This document shows positions 16,801 through 25,665 of a stretch of DNA of 64,000 nucleotides, one piece after another. The first letter of the stretch is position 1. Each line of letters begins with the position of its first letter. Origin of the DNA: an uncultured bacterium (GTDB lineage Bacteria > Cyanobacteriota > Vampirovibrionia > Gastranaerophilales > Gastranaerophilaceae); NCBI GenBank assembly GCA_900551915.1, contig URXT01000005.1, positions 1 to 64,000 of the forward strand, given 5' to 3'. The translations under genes were made by a program, and so were the position numbers. The notes beneath the pieces are model-generated. The model searched no databases. It saw nothing but the letters and a program-made list of their open reading frames with translations, and was not told the origin of the DNA.

Positions 16801-18333
16801 ATGAGTGACAGCCTTCAGGTAAATAATGATGTTAAAAATGCAGTGAAATATGCGACCGGCCTGGACTATGAAAGCAATGCAAACACTGCCGGCGGTACTG
16901 CAACTACAATCGGTGTTGAAAAAGGTATCAGAGCAGGCATCTCAATTTTTCGTGACAAAAAAGGTTATTTAACAACACAAAAGGGTATTGAACAAACACT
17001 TAAAGGCGATTCTTTCAAAGAAACAACGAGAAATTACCGAAGAAATCTTGATATACAAAATATTGAAAGAAGACTCAAAAACATTGAGATAGAAAAGATA
17101 CAAAATTCAGGACTTAGCAAGCAGCAGGCTGAAAGACTTATAAATACGCGTCAATCTCAATTCGATCAGAATGTAAAACAAATGCTTTCTGATACAAAAA
17201 ATTTAAACAGCAAAGACTACGCAGCAAAATTAAAAGAATACGAAAAACTTATTGCAGAAGAGAACAAAAAGCTTCTTGAACTTAAAAAGCTTAATGCTCA
17301 ACCGACATCAAAAATGGGTAAAGCCTGGAAAGGTGTTAAAAAAGTAACCGGCTACACAAAAGGTAAAGAAGTTTTGGCAGATGCGATGACAAAATCATCA
17401 AAACTGAGAAGTATTGCAAAATTTGGGCGTTCAAATGCCCTGACAGCAGTATCTTTTGATTTGGCACTTGCAATACCCGAAATTGCAGCTACAAAACAAT
17501 ACTTTGACACAGTAGATGAAAACGGTATTCCTATAACAGATGAATCAAAAAAACAAGGAACAGAAAAAGCAATTAAACAAACTGTCAGAACTGTAGGCTT
17601 TACCGGAGCAAAAGTTGCAGCCTATGCGGCAGGAAACGCACTTGGAACAGCGGCAATGGCGTCCTTGTGGGCGGCAAAAGGCGCGGCTCTGGGGTCTGTT
17701 GCACCCGGAATTGGAACCGCAATTGGCGCTGTTGTTGGATGTCTGGTTGGACTTGGAGCAAGCTATTTGGCAGGAAAAGCATTAGAAAAAACTTTCGGTA
17801 AATCCGAAATAGAAGTCGCTCAAGATAAAATCGCTGAAAATTATGCTAAAGAAGTCCAAGGAGATGATGAACAGCTCATAGATCTTATGAATGGAGTAAA
17901 ATTGCGAGCCAAAGCAGAACCCGAAACTGCTGAAAAATCAGTTGAAGTTTGCAATAATCTTGTACAAGCTTGGGAAAAAGGCGAAATCGGAACAAATTCA
18001 GAATTATCAGCGCCGGCAGCAGAACAAGAAACTCCAGCCAAAAAGGAATCAGCTGAAAAGACAGAGCCTCTATCAAGCAATCCAAGTAAAGCCGGAACTG
18101 ATGTAGAACTCCCTATTGCAAAGACTTCAAGCAAGAAAAAAGATAACAAACAATACGATAATATCCTTAAAATGCTTGATTATTATATCAATACAATAAG
18201 TTCTTACAGCAATTTCACGCCGTTTAATCTAATGTCCTCATTTATGAATATAGGAAATTTCGGCGGCAATCAAGCCTTTAGCATGCCGAATATGTCTTAT
18301 AATAATATGGGACAAATAGATTTTACTATTTAA
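16801..18333 (+). CDS. Large glycine-zipper membrane-associated hypothetical protein
   Basis: 510-aa protein, no signal peptide. Residues about 50-170 form a long charged helical or coiled-coil region (RRLKNIEIEKIQ, NKKLLELKKLN). Residues about 260-325 are a hydrophobic Ala/Gly-rich segment (GNALGTAAMASLWAAKGAALG, then GIGTAIGAVVGCLVGLG) like a Gly-zipper hairpin. A Glu/Lys/Ser-rich linker follows, and the end is Asn/Met/Gly-rich. The architecture mirrors the preceding 275-aa protein. Function unknown; membrane permeabilisation or a secreted effector role is only a guess. Confidence 0.6.
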   Translation: MSDSLQVNNDVKNAVKYATGLDYESNANTAGGTATTIGVEKGIRAGISIFRDKKGYLTTQKGIEQTLKGDSFKETTRNYRRNLDIQNIERRLKNIEIEKIQNSGLSKQQAERLINTRQSQFDQNVKQMLSDTKNLNSKDYAAKLKEYEKLIAEENKKLLELKKLNAQPTSKMGKAWKGVKKVTGYTKGKEVLADAMTKSSKLRSIAKFGRSNALTAVSFDLALAIPEIAATKQYFDTVDENGIPITDESKKQGTEKAIKQTVRTVGFTGAKVAAYAAGNALGTAAMASLWAAKGAALGSVAPGIGTAIGAVVGCLVGLGASYLAGKALEKTFGKSEIEVAQDKIAENYAKEVQGDDEQLIDLMNGVKLRAKAEPETAEKSVEVCNNLVQAWEKGEIGTNSELSAPAAEQETPAKKESAEKTEPLSSNPSKAGTDVELPIAKTSSKKKDNKQYDNILKMLDYYINTISSYSNFTPFNLMSSFMNIGNFGGNQAFSMPNMSYNNMGQIDFTI

Positions 18334-18363
18334 ACAACACTTTAGTTAAACTAAAGTGTTGTT
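18333..18363. terminator. Perfect inverted repeat between convergent genes
   Basis: AACAACACTTTAG / CTAAAGTGTTGTT, 13-base arms with a 5-base centre. It lies over the stop codon of the plus-strand gene and the last codons of the small minus-strand gene. The T tract is weak, so termination is likely but not certain. Confidence 0.55.
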
Positions 18364-18524
18364 ACATGAAAATCTCGCTCAGAAAGGGAAGTTGTGCATT
18401 CCAATACATTGTTTAAAAACTTTTCAATGGCACATTCCATTGAAGAAATTTCTGTCTTCAAATTTTTGTAACTTTCTTCTCTTCTTTCACGTTTTGCGTT
18501 TTCAAAAATTTCATCACGGTACAT
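18351..18524 (-). CDS. Small charged hypothetical protein
   Basis: 57-aa, highly charged and probably helical (DEIFENAKRERREESYKNLK), with Cys near the middle. The ATG at 18524 sits nine bases after GGAG. A TATTAT -10-like box lies about 25 bases upstream, so it has a plausible promoter of its own. No family recognised; the ribosome site is the main support. Confidence 0.45.
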   Translation of the reverse strand: MYRDEIFENAKRERREESYKNLKTEISSMECAIEKFLNNVLECTTSLSERDFHVTTL

Positions 18525-18679
18525 ATTTACATACTCCAATTAACTTTACATAATACCCTTACGGTTATTTTTCCCAAATCTTTATAGTTTTAATTATTTT
18601 TGTTACAAAATTTATAAATATAAGAAATTCAAAATAATTTAAAGTACAATATTAAAATAATATTTGCAAAGGACATAAT

Positions 18680-19516
18680 ATGAAAACAGATTTCCAGTTG
18701 ACAAGTTATGATTATTATTCAAGCCGCCGCGATATGGAAGTTATATCCGTTATTGTGGAGGCGTTGAAGAAGATTTTGGAAGAAGACAAACAGCAGCCGC
18801 AGCCGCTTTTTTTGAAAACCTCGGATAACCTGATTTTGAACATTGCAAGAATGGTTGTTCAGGAAAAGAAAAAAACTTTTTTAATCGGGATAACCGGTGA
18901 AAGCGCTTCAGGTAAAACTGTTTTTGTCGACAATACGATTAAAGCCTGCATAAAAGATAAAAAAGAGGGAATTTACACTGTAATCAGATGTGATGACTAT
19001 TATAAAGATACTTCAAAAGAACTTAAAGAAGCAGGAAGTTATGAAGAACTTTTCAAAACAGGCTTCAGCTTCGACACTCCGGCAGCTATAGATCTTGAAT
19101 TGATGAAAAAACATCTTATGGACTTAAAACGCGGAAGAGAGATAAAATCACCGCTTTATAACTTTGTTACCTGCGAAAGTAATCCGGACGGGGAACTTAA
19201 AAAGCCGGCGAAAGTGATTTTAACAGAAGGTTTATACGTTTTGAATGAAGGCATACGCGAAATTATGGACGTAAAAGTCTATGTCTTCACTCCGCTTGAT
19301 GTAATAAAGGAACGCTGGTACAAACGCGCTGCACTTCGAGGGAAAACAGGAACCGCCGCCGATATGCAGTTTGCAGATGTAAACAGAACGGCTCAAGAAT
19401 ATATTCGTCCTGCATATCAGATTTCGGATGCTGTAATTAACGGAATGGTAAGCCAGGAATATATACAGCAAATTACAGACAAAATCTTTAATACATTAAT
19501 GGAAATTGTAAGTTAA
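18680..19516 (+). CDS. Uridine kinase-like P-loop kinase
   Basis: 278-aa protein of the uridine kinase/phosphoribulokinase superfamily. Walker A GITGESASGKT lies at residues 70-80, followed by RCDDYYKDT, a substrate segment (SPLYNF) and the KVILTEGLYVL strand. The C-terminal region (KERWYKRAALRGKTG) supplies the basic lid residues. A 65-residue helical N-terminal extension precedes the kinase fold, longer than in a simple Udk. Likely role is phosphorylation of uridine or another small metabolite; the substrate is not proven by sequence. It has its own terminator. Confidence 0.78.
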   Translation: MKTDFQLTSYDYYSSRRDMEVISVIVEALKKILEEDKQQPQPLFLKTSDNLILNIARMVVQEKKKTFLIGITGESASGKTVFVDNTIKACIKDKKEGIYTVIRCDDYYKDTSKELKEAGSYEELFKTGFSFDTPAAIDLELMKKHLMDLKRGREIKSPLYNFVTCESNPDGELKKPAKVILTEGLYVLNEGIREIMDVKVYVFTPLDVIKERWYKRAALRGKTGTAADMQFADVNRTAQEYIRPAYQISDAVINGMVSQEYIQQITDKIFNTLMEIVS

Positions 19517-19532
19517 TTTTTCTAATCAATAC

Positions 19533-19569
19533 AAAAGAGAAACCCCATAACGCCGGGGTTTCTCTTTTT
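19533..19569. terminator. Strong bidirectional terminator
   Basis: AAAAGAGAAACCCC / GGGGTTTCTCTTTTT, 14-bp stem with an 8-base loop. It ends the kinase gene and could also stop minus-strand transcription from the Cys-rich gene. Confidence 0.9.
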
Positions 19570-19625
19570 ATATAGCGCCGGTCTTCGATTAACTCCGGAC
19601 GCACCTCATGATTAATCATAAAGTT

Positions 19626-19925
19626 CTAGTAATTGTACATAATCCTTGTTTGACAAGGACATGGTCTGTCAGGGAAGGCTTTTACACATCTTTCGCATGG
19701 TTTAACAAGAACCTTTGCTTTACAAGGGTCGCATTCAGCTTTTTTAACCTTACAAGGATTGCAGTTCTTAAATCCGGTAAATGGATTTAAGCTAAATGAA
19801 CTTGAGTTATGGCCGATTCCAATATATGGAAGCGGGTTAAGCTGGCTTATAGACCAGGCATTAGCACTTTGTGCAGGTATTAAAAATAAGCCGAACAAGG
19901 CAAGTGTCATAAATAATCTTTTCAT
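19626..19925 (-). CDS. Small Cys-rich secreted protein
   Basis: 99-aa protein with a clear signal peptide (MKRLFMTLALFGLFLIPAQS, cleaved near ANA). The mature part is about 76 residues. Its C-terminal half has ten Cys, mostly in CxxC or CxC pairs (NCNPC, ECDPC, PCERC, PCPCQ) separated by basic residues. The pattern suggests disulfide-linked or metal-binding secreted protein, but I recognise no family. The ATG at 19925 is preceded by AGGAG. Confidence 0.7.
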   Translation of the reverse strand: MKRLFMTLALFGLFLIPAQSANAWSISQLNPLPYIGIGHNSSSFSLNPFTGFKNCNPCKVKKAECDPCKAKVLVKPCERCVKAFPDRPCPCQTRIMYNY

Positions 19926-20058
19926 ACATATCTCCTATTAATTTTACGGATATATCTCATCCACATCTTCATTTTAAATTTTTTTAAATAAATTGCGATA
20001 CCTGAAAGATTAACAAGACCAGCCGAACAGATTAAGCAAAAAGGTCTATATTTTAAAC

Positions 20059-20088
20059 AAAAAAGAGTCCGGCAAAATTACCGGACTC
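20059..20088 (-). terminator. Terminator of the SLH gene
   Basis: On the minus strand GAGTCCGG / CCGGACTC with an 8-base loop followed by TTTTTTG. Confidence 0.88.
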
Positions 20089-20116
20089 AATCTGTATCAA
20101 ATAAAAATAGTTTAAA

Positions 20117-21388
20117 TTACAATGCCTGTCTTGCAACAGCAGCATCTTCAAGAAGAATTACATAAATTTCTTCACCTGATTTTGCATGGTATTTAAGACC
20201 TGGAGTTACAAGACCGGTAACAAGACCAACGGCTGCGCCGATAGGAGTACCAATTGCAACACCTGTACCGATTTTAGCCGGGCTTGGAATGAAGGAAAAA
20301 CCAACACCTGCACCTGTACCAACAGCAGTACCGCCTGCAGTGTAAAGTAATAATTTTCCGGCAGTCATCCAAGGACCTTCTTTAAGTTCATAATTTTTGT
20401 AGAAAGGTTTAGCATTAATTGCAGTTTTGTCGCCATCTGGAGTTACAATTTCATTAATTTGAACATAAACTCTTGCGTTTTTGTTAAACCATTTTTCTTT
20501 TTGAATGCCAAGAACTGTTCCGTTGAATTTTGAATTTGCCGGAATAATAAGCGTTCCTTCTTCTGTGTAGATAGGTTCTTCATTTACAAAATACACAGCT
20601 TCACCAGTTGCGCTTGCTTCTGATTTAAATTTATCAGTAAAAGCAATTTGCAAAACATTGCCTTCTTTAACAATGTTAGCTTTTTCCATTACATAAACTT
20701 CATTGTTTGGAGCATTCTTTTTAACTTTTAAGTGCTCAATAGCTTCGCCTTTGTATTGGTTTTTAACAAGGTCAAGTTTTGCTTTTAATCTTGAAAGAAG
20801 AACTGCTGCTTCGGCTCTTGTTAAAATATCGTTCGGACGAAGTTCATTTTCATTCGGATAATTTACATAGATGCCATATTCAAGAGTTTTAGCATAAACC
20901 GGCTTTGCCCAGCATGGAACAGCTTTGTAATCAACAAAAGAAGTTAAAGCTGAAGTATCAGAAACTTTGTCTTTTGTGATGTGGCTGATAACAGATTGGG
21001 TTTCAGCTCTTGTCATCAATTTTGAAGCTTTGAAAGTACCGTCCGGATATCCGTAAACAATACCTAGCTGCTGAGAACGCAAAATATCAGCATAATTTTT
21101 GTCATTGTCAGCAACATCTGAGAATGAATTTTTGATAGAAACATTTAAGTTATCATTAGATAACAGTTTGAGCAAAGATTTCACAAAACAAATTCTGGAA
21201 ACTTTGCCTTCCGGGTTGAAATTGCTGTTTTCATCAAGTTTCATAATGTCATTTGAAACGACATCAACAATTTCTTTGTTTGCCCAGTAATCAGCGCTTA
21301 CATCGGCAATTTTAGCCGCAGAAAACGCAGGAATGGCACAAAATGCAGTTAAGCAGAAGGCCATTAAGCTTGCAAATAATTTTTTCAT
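20117..21388 (-). CDS. SLH-domain envelope protein
   Basis: 423-aa secreted protein. A signal peptide occupies about residues 1-25 (KKLFASLMAFCLTAFCAIPAFS). Three S-layer homology domains follow at about 28-80, 92-140 and 155-205; the second carries GYPDGTF and MTRAETQSV, the third LTRAEAAVLLSRL. The middle is beta-rich. The end has a Gly-rich hydrophobic stretch (GTAVGTGAGVGF, IGAAVGLVTGLV). SLH domains normally attach proteins to cell-wall polymers, in cyanobacterial relatives often linking outer membrane to peptidoglycan. The ATG at 21388, with GAGGA upstream, is preferred over a TTG three codons earlier. Confidence 0.85.
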   Translation of the reverse strand: MKKLFASLMAFCLTAFCAIPAFSAAKIADVSADYWANKEIVDVVSNDIMKLDENSNFNPEGKVSRICFVKSLLKLLSNDNLNVSIKNSFSDVADNDKNYADILRSQQLGIVYGYPDGTFKASKLMTRAETQSVISHITKDKVSDTSALTSFVDYKAVPCWAKPVYAKTLEYGIYVNYPNENELRPNDILTRAEAAVLLSRLKAKLDLVKNQYKGEAIEHLKVKKNAPNNEVYVMEKANIVKEGNVLQIAFTDKFKSEASATGEAVYFVNEEPIYTEEGTLIIPANSKFNGTVLGIQKEKWFNKNARVYVQINEIVTPDGDKTAINAKPFYKNYELKEGPWMTAGKLLLYTAGGTAVGTGAGVGFSFIPSPAKIGTGVAIGTPIGAAVGLVTGLVTPGLKYHAKSGEEIYVILLEDAAVARQAL

Positions 21389-21545
21389 AAATCTCAATTC
21401 CTCATCTTTACTAGTAAACTATTTTTATTTATGATATATATTATATTAAAGATAATAATTTTTGTAAAGTATGAATTAAAACTTTAATATAAAGTTGTTA
21501 TGATAGTTATATATTAAAATATTAGTAAATCCAGGAGAATGAGAA

Positions 21546-22985
21546 ATGGACAATTTTAACATGACCAAAATAGTTGCAACGCTTGGGCCTGCAACTAACA
21601 CCAAAGAAATGATTAGAAAGCTTTTTAAAGCCGGCGTAACAATGTTTAGGTTGAATTCATCACATGGTGATGTGGAAATGCATAAACAAAACCTTACATT
21701 TATCAGAGAGATAGAAAAGGAAGAAAATGCACTTATTCCTGTTCTTCTTGACCTCCAAGGACCAAAAATCCGAATAGGTATACTTCCAAACCCTATTGAA
21801 CTTAAAAAAGGTGATATACTAAAATTTCGTCATCAAGATGAGGTTACAGGAGATATTTTACCTGTAGATTATAAAGGAATGGCTGATGATGTACACCCTG
21901 GAGAACTCATTCTTATTGACGACGGCAAAATTCAGCTTGAAGTTCAAAAGGTTGAAGACAAAATAATATATGCAAAAGTTTTGACAGACGGGCTTCTTAA
22001 ACAAAGAAAAGGCATAAATATTCCAGGTTCAACAGGAAGTATTGAGGTTTTAACAGAAAGAGACAAAAAGTTTGTTGAATTTGCGGCCAATAATGAAATA
22101 GATTATCTCGGACTATCTTTTGTAAGAGAAGCTGAAGATGTCATCAAACTTAGAGAGCTGCTTAATAAATATAACAAGCCTGAAATAAAGATAATTTCAA
22201 AAATTGAAAAACCTCAGGCTGTTGAAAACATTGACAGTATTATTGAAGTTTCTGACGGAATTATGGTTGCAAGAGGCGATTTGGGTATTGAAATTTCAAC
22301 TGAAAAAGTTCCTATTGTCCAAAAAACAATTATAAGAAAATCGAATGTAAAAAGAAAAGTTGTAATTGTTGCAACGCAAATGCTTGAAAGTATGATTGAA
22401 AATCCAATTCCGACACGTGCAGAAACAAGTGATGTTGCAAACGCAATTCTTGACGGAACTGATGCGATTATGCTTTCAGGAGAAACCGCTGCCGGGGCAT
22501 ATCCAGTTGAAGCTGTTTCAATGATGAAAAAAATTGCGGATACAGTTGAGCATTCACCATTTATGCGCAGAAATAAATTTCCCTGGAAAATGACAGAGGA
22601 AGAAAAAGACAATCAAGCAATGGCTATAGGAATGTCAATTGCAGATATGTCAAAGAAAATGCCGATTAAAGCTGTTGTTGCGCTTACTGCTAGCGGATTT
22701 ACGGCCAAATTTCTGTCTGAAGGCAAGTTAAGTGTACCAATTTTCGCATGCTGCCCTAAGAAAAAAGTTTGCAGGTACATTAAACTATATAGAGGCGTTA
22801 ATCCTGTTGCAATTGATTTCGATGGCAAAATTGACCGCCCTGCACTACAAAAAATTGATGAATTTCTTACAGCTCAGCTGTGTTTCAACAATGGTGACAC
22901 TGTAATCTTAACAGGGTCAGTGCCTGAACTCTTAGTTGGCGGCACAAACTTTATTAAGATACATGTGATTGGTTCCGCAAACTAA
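21546..22985 (+). CDS. pyk: Pyruvate kinase
   Basis: Catalyses phosphoenolpyruvate plus ADP to pyruvate plus ATP, the last ATP-forming step of glycolysis. 479 aa, the usual length. N-terminus TKIVATLGPATNTKEMIRKL and FRLNSSHGD, barrel residues MVARGDLGIEI, catalytic lysine segment IISKIEKPQAVENID, and the active-site signature (VVIVATQMLESM, DGTDAIMLSGETAAGAYPVE). The C-terminal regulatory domain ends at GGTNFIKIHVIG. AGGAGAATGAGAA precedes the ATG. Together with ldh at 57-58 kb it fits fermentative sugar use. Confidence 0.98.
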   Translation: MDNFNMTKIVATLGPATNTKEMIRKLFKAGVTMFRLNSSHGDVEMHKQNLTFIREIEKEENALIPVLLDLQGPKIRIGILPNPIELKKGDILKFRHQDEVTGDILPVDYKGMADDVHPGELILIDDGKIQLEVQKVEDKIIYAKVLTDGLLKQRKGINIPGSTGSIEVLTERDKKFVEFAANNEIDYLGLSFVREAEDVIKLRELLNKYNKPEIKIISKIEKPQAVENIDSIIEVSDGIMVARGDLGIEISTEKVPIVQKTIIRKSNVKRKVVIVATQMLESMIENPIPTRAETSDVANAILDGTDAIMLSGETAAGAYPVEAVSMMKKIADTVEHSPFMRRNKFPWKMTEEEKDNQAMAIGMSIADMSKKMPIKAVVALTASGFTAKFLSEGKLSVPIFACCPKKKVCRYIKLYRGVNPVAIDFDGKIDRPALQKIDEFLTAQLCFNNGDTVILTGSVPELLVGGTNFIKIHVIGSAN

Positions 22986-23005
22986 TCATAACCTTTTGAA
23001 ATACT

Positions 23006-23044
23006 AAAACCCGTCTTTCAAGATAAACTTAAAAGACGGGTTTT
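23006..23044 (+). terminator. Terminator of pyk
   Basis: AAAACCCGTCTTT / AAAGACGGGTTTT inverted repeat with a 13-base loop, 20 bases after the pyk stop codon. It has T runs on both sides and may serve the convergent small gene too. Confidence 0.85.
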
Positions 23045-23067
23045 AAAATGCATATAAAAAATTAAAA

Positions 23068-23343
23068 TTACGCCAGAACAGAAAATGAATTTTTAATATT
23101 TTGCTCCTGGTGTTTTTTTGCCATTTTTTCCTGAAGGCTTGCAATTTTGTAAAGAAGAGAGTTGGAAGCCAAATCCAGGCTTAATTTTTTGTCCATTTGA
23201 TGCAGCATTGTAAGATTATTTTCTCCGCCAAATGTGCTATTTGAAACAGCATTACTCATTTGAGTATAGTTTTGCATAATTCCAAAAGCAGCATTGTTCA
23301 TGCTTTGTGCTGCGTTAAATCTTGCAATTGATGAAACTAACAT
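23068..23343 (-). CDS. Small helical hypothetical protein
   Basis: 91-aa protein without signal peptide or membrane segment. It is Asn, Met, Ser and Gln-rich and predicted almost wholly helical (FNAAQSMNNAAFGIMQNYTQM, then KIASLQEKMAKKHQEQN). Small helical proteins without an export signal can be substrates of specialised secretion, but there is no direct evidence here. The ATG at 23343 is preceded by GAGGGTAA, a good ribosome site. Lies convergent to pyk. Confidence 0.55.
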   Translation of the reverse strand: MLVSSIARFNAAQSMNNAAFGIMQNYTQMSNAVSNSTFGGENNLTMLHQMDKKLSLDLASNSLLYKIASLQEKMAKKHQEQNIKNSFSVLA

Positions 23344-23449
23344 TTACCCTCACTAACCTGGGTATTTATACCCACCCAAAACCATGTCTTACTAATTAAT
23401 TTTAAAACATAGTTTATATTTTTGCAAGTAGTAAATTTGATTATTTTAG

Positions 23450-23466
23450 TGTAAAGTTTTGTAACA
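23450..23466 (+). promoter_or_regulatory. 17-bp motif TGTAAAGTTTTGTAACA
   Basis: Direct repeat TGTAA-N5-TGTAA. The 60-70 bases after it closely match the region downstream of the motif at 40844-40828 (minus), including CTGAAATTT and TATATACTTTATATATACA. It reads rightward, toward a region with no gene but ending in a terminator. Confidence 0.55.
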
Positions 23467-23516
23467 GTTATGATTAATTCTGAAATTTCCTATAATTTAT
23501 ATACTTTATATATACA

Positions 23517-23637
23517 AGAGAAACATTAAATATCACGAGAGATATTAAAGAGAGATTATCCGTTAAATAAAAGAGAGATACTTAATTCCTTCCTTCCTAG
23601 AAAAAAATTTCAGCTCCTTTAAAAGGGGCTTTTCTTT
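23517..23637 (+). ncRNA. Candidate short noncoding RNA
   Basis: No gene reads rightward in this 310-bp gap, yet it has a promoter-like block (CCTATAATTTATATACTTTATATATAC, about 23489-23515) at one end and a terminator hairpin at the other. A transcript of roughly 110-120 bases would contain several GAGAGAT-type repeats. No ATG-initiated frame of useful length is present. The call rests on promoter and terminator placement only; the hairpin may instead serve the MFS gene on the other strand. Confidence 0.3.
23612..23637. terminator. Terminator of the MFS gene
   Basis: AGCTCCTTTTAAAAGGGGCT with a single mismatch; on the minus strand it is followed after GAAA by a run of seven T, and on the plus strand by TTTCTTTT. 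Confidence 0.65.
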
Positions 23638-23652
23638 TGTCAAATTTTAAAA

Positions 23653-24828
23653 CTATTTCAAAGAAACTTCTTCAACAAAAAGATATTTGACCATCTTTGA
23701 AAATATAACCGGAATAATTGAAACAACAATTAAAACAGGAATAATCCCTTTTGTTTGCGCTATAAATCCGATTGCAGACATAAATATAGCAACAATTCCC
23801 CAGGCAAATCCATTTATAAAACCTCCCATAATACTTTTATACTGAGGAAGAACACTTTGTGCCATAACCATCGTAACAGGCTGGGCAAGCATCGTAACAA
23901 AGCCTATTATGACAAAAATTGAGACAGCCAAAAATGGTAAAGTTTTATAAGTTAATGCAAAAAGCCCCATCAGAGGAAGCGTTGACAACATTGAAATATA
24001 AAAAATATTTGCAGTTCCCGCTTTTTTCTCAAAATTTCTGCTTAAAATTGAGCCAACGCCGCCGGCCAAAATAAAACAGAATAAAACTGCCCCGATATAA
24101 AACGGCTGATAACCGAGATTTTTCAGCAAAAAAGGTACCAGAATCAGACAGGAAGTTGTGACAAGAGTTTTTAGTATTGCAATAATAATTAAGATTTGAA
24201 GTTTTTTATTTGTCAAAATATCTTTAAATGCTTTTGTAAATTTTAAGTTAGGTTTTTCTGATGAGTTTGAATAAATTTTAGGAACGAAGGAAAACATTAG
24301 AAAAGCAGTTAATAATCCCGGAATACAAAGAATCGGCATGTGTGAAAGACCCAAATATTGTGCAACATAAGCAGATAAAAGCGGTCCGATAGAAAAACCG
24401 ATTGAACCCATCGCGATAAAAATTCCCATGGTTTTTGCAAGGTCTTTCTCTGCAAACCTTACTACGAAACCTAACGCCTGCGGATGGAAAAAGCTTGACC
24501 CGAGGCTTCCCAGGATAATACAAAGGATTAAAAGAAAGACTTCATGAGAAGCAGGCGCAATAGAGATAAAAATAGAAGTGCAAATCAACCCCCAAAAGAT
24601 AAAGGCGCGTTTGACAATTTTATCAGCGAAAAATCCAAACAAAGGCTGCAAGAGCGAAGAAAAAATATGCGACATGCTTAAAATTATCGTTGCAAACGCC
24701 ATTGAAATACCCAGCTTTACTGCTATAAACGGCATAATAGGATTAAGAATTCCCGTATAAATATCATTTACCAGATGCGCTGAATTAAGCCATAAAATGG
24801 GGTTCTTTTTCTTAATATCTCTAATCAT
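23653..24828 (-). CDS. MFS transporter, fosmidomycin-resistance (Fsr)-like
   Basis: 391-aa, 12-helix major facilitator protein of the inner membrane. The first helix region (LNSAHLVNDIYTGILNPIMPFI) and the SSFFHPQALGFV segment are the marks of the Fsr drug-exporter group; LFGFFADK fits the MFS motif A loop. It would use proton motive force to expel a small compound; which one cannot be told from sequence. It is followed on the same strand by lgt and a TPR lipoprotein gene read before it, with a short gap to lgt, so the three could be one operon. Confidence 0.78.
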   Translation of the reverse strand: MIRDIKKKNPILWLNSAHLVNDIYTGILNPIMPFIAVKLGISMAFATIILSMSHIFSSLLQPLFGFFADKIVKRAFIFWGLICTSIFISIAPASHEVFLLILCIILGSLGSSFFHPQALGFVVRFAEKDLAKTMGIFIAMGSIGFSIGPLLSAYVAQYLGLSHMPILCIPGLLTAFLMFSFVPKIYSNSSEKPNLKFTKAFKDILTNKKLQILIIIAILKTLVTTSCLILVPFLLKNLGYQPFYIGAVLFCFILAGGVGSILSRNFEKKAGTANIFYISMLSTLPLMGLFALTYKTLPFLAVSIFVIIGFVTMLAQPVTMVMAQSVLPQYKSIMGGFINGFAWGIVAIFMSAIGFIAQTKGIIPVLIVVSIIPVIFSKMVKYLFVEEVSLK

Positions 24829-24859
24829 AAATTTATAAAAACACTAAAATATGGAAAAA

Positions 24860-25663
24860 TCAATTAAACAATGTTCTTTTCTTTTTATACAAAAGATAAA
24901 ACATAAATGCCATAGCAAACAGGAAAATAAGCACTGAAATAATTTGAGCAATGTGAATTCCGCTAACATTCATTGCACTGTCAAGTCTTATGCCTTCGAC
25001 AAAAAACCTGGCAGCCGAATAAAGCATAAGATAAATACAAAGTGTAATTCCCTCATGTTTTACGCCGAAATTATTAATTATAAAAAGCAAAACCAAAAAT
25101 ATTACAAAATCCGCTGCGCTTTCATATAAAAAAGCCGGATGAAAATACTGAACCTGCTCAAGCCCTGACGGACGATGCGAAAGCGGAATAAATAATTTCA
25201 CCAAGCCGTCGTAAGGACCGCCGAACGCTTCGTTATTAAAAAAATTTCCCCAACGGCCGATGCTTTGCGCCAGAACAGTTCCTACAGAAAACACGTCAAG
25301 GAGTCTTAAAAAAGAAATCTTATATTTTCTCGAAGCAAGCCAAAGCCCTGCAATTCCGGCAATGATTCCGCCATGAATAGACATTCCGCCGCCTCTGATG
25401 TAAAAGATTTCAAGAGGATGCTGAAAATAATAAGTAAAATTCACCAAACAATAATAAAGCCGCGCTCCCAGAATTCCGAGAATAAGCACAAAAGGTGAAA
25501 TTTCCCAGATTAAATCGGCCTTTCCGTCTTTATAAACCTTGTCATACACAACTTTTGCAATAAAAACAGCTACAAAACAAGCCGCAGCAAGAATTATTCC
25601 GTAATAATAAACGGGAAAATTAAAAAGTGTAAATGCAGTATCACCGGGCGATTTCAAAATCAT
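24860..25663 (-). CDS. lgt: Prolipoprotein diacylglyceryl transferase
   Basis: Inner-membrane enzyme that transfers diacylglycerol from phosphatidylglycerol to the lipobox Cys of prolipoproteins, the first step of lipoprotein maturation. 267 aa with about seven helices. The family motifs are present: RGGGMSIHGGIIAG, with its conserved His-Gly, and the signature region SIGRWGNFFNNEAFGG. The end is basic and cytoplasmic (LYKKKRTLFN). It starts two bases after the stop of a predicted lipoprotein gene, so enzyme and a substrate are made together. Confidence 0.95.
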   Translation of the reverse strand: MILKSPGDTAFTLFNFPVYYYGIILAAACFVAVFIAKVVYDKVYKDGKADLIWEISPFVLILGILGARLYYCLVNFTYYFQHPLEIFYIRGGGMSIHGGIIAGIAGLWLASRKYKISFLRLLDVFSVGTVLAQSIGRWGNFFNNEAFGGPYDGLVKLFIPLSHRPSGLEQVQYFHPAFLYESAADFVIFLVLLFIINNFGVKHEGITLCIYLMLYSAARFFVEGIRLDSAMNVSGIHIAQIISVLIFLFAMAFMFYLLYKKKRTLFN

Positions 25664-25665
25664 CT

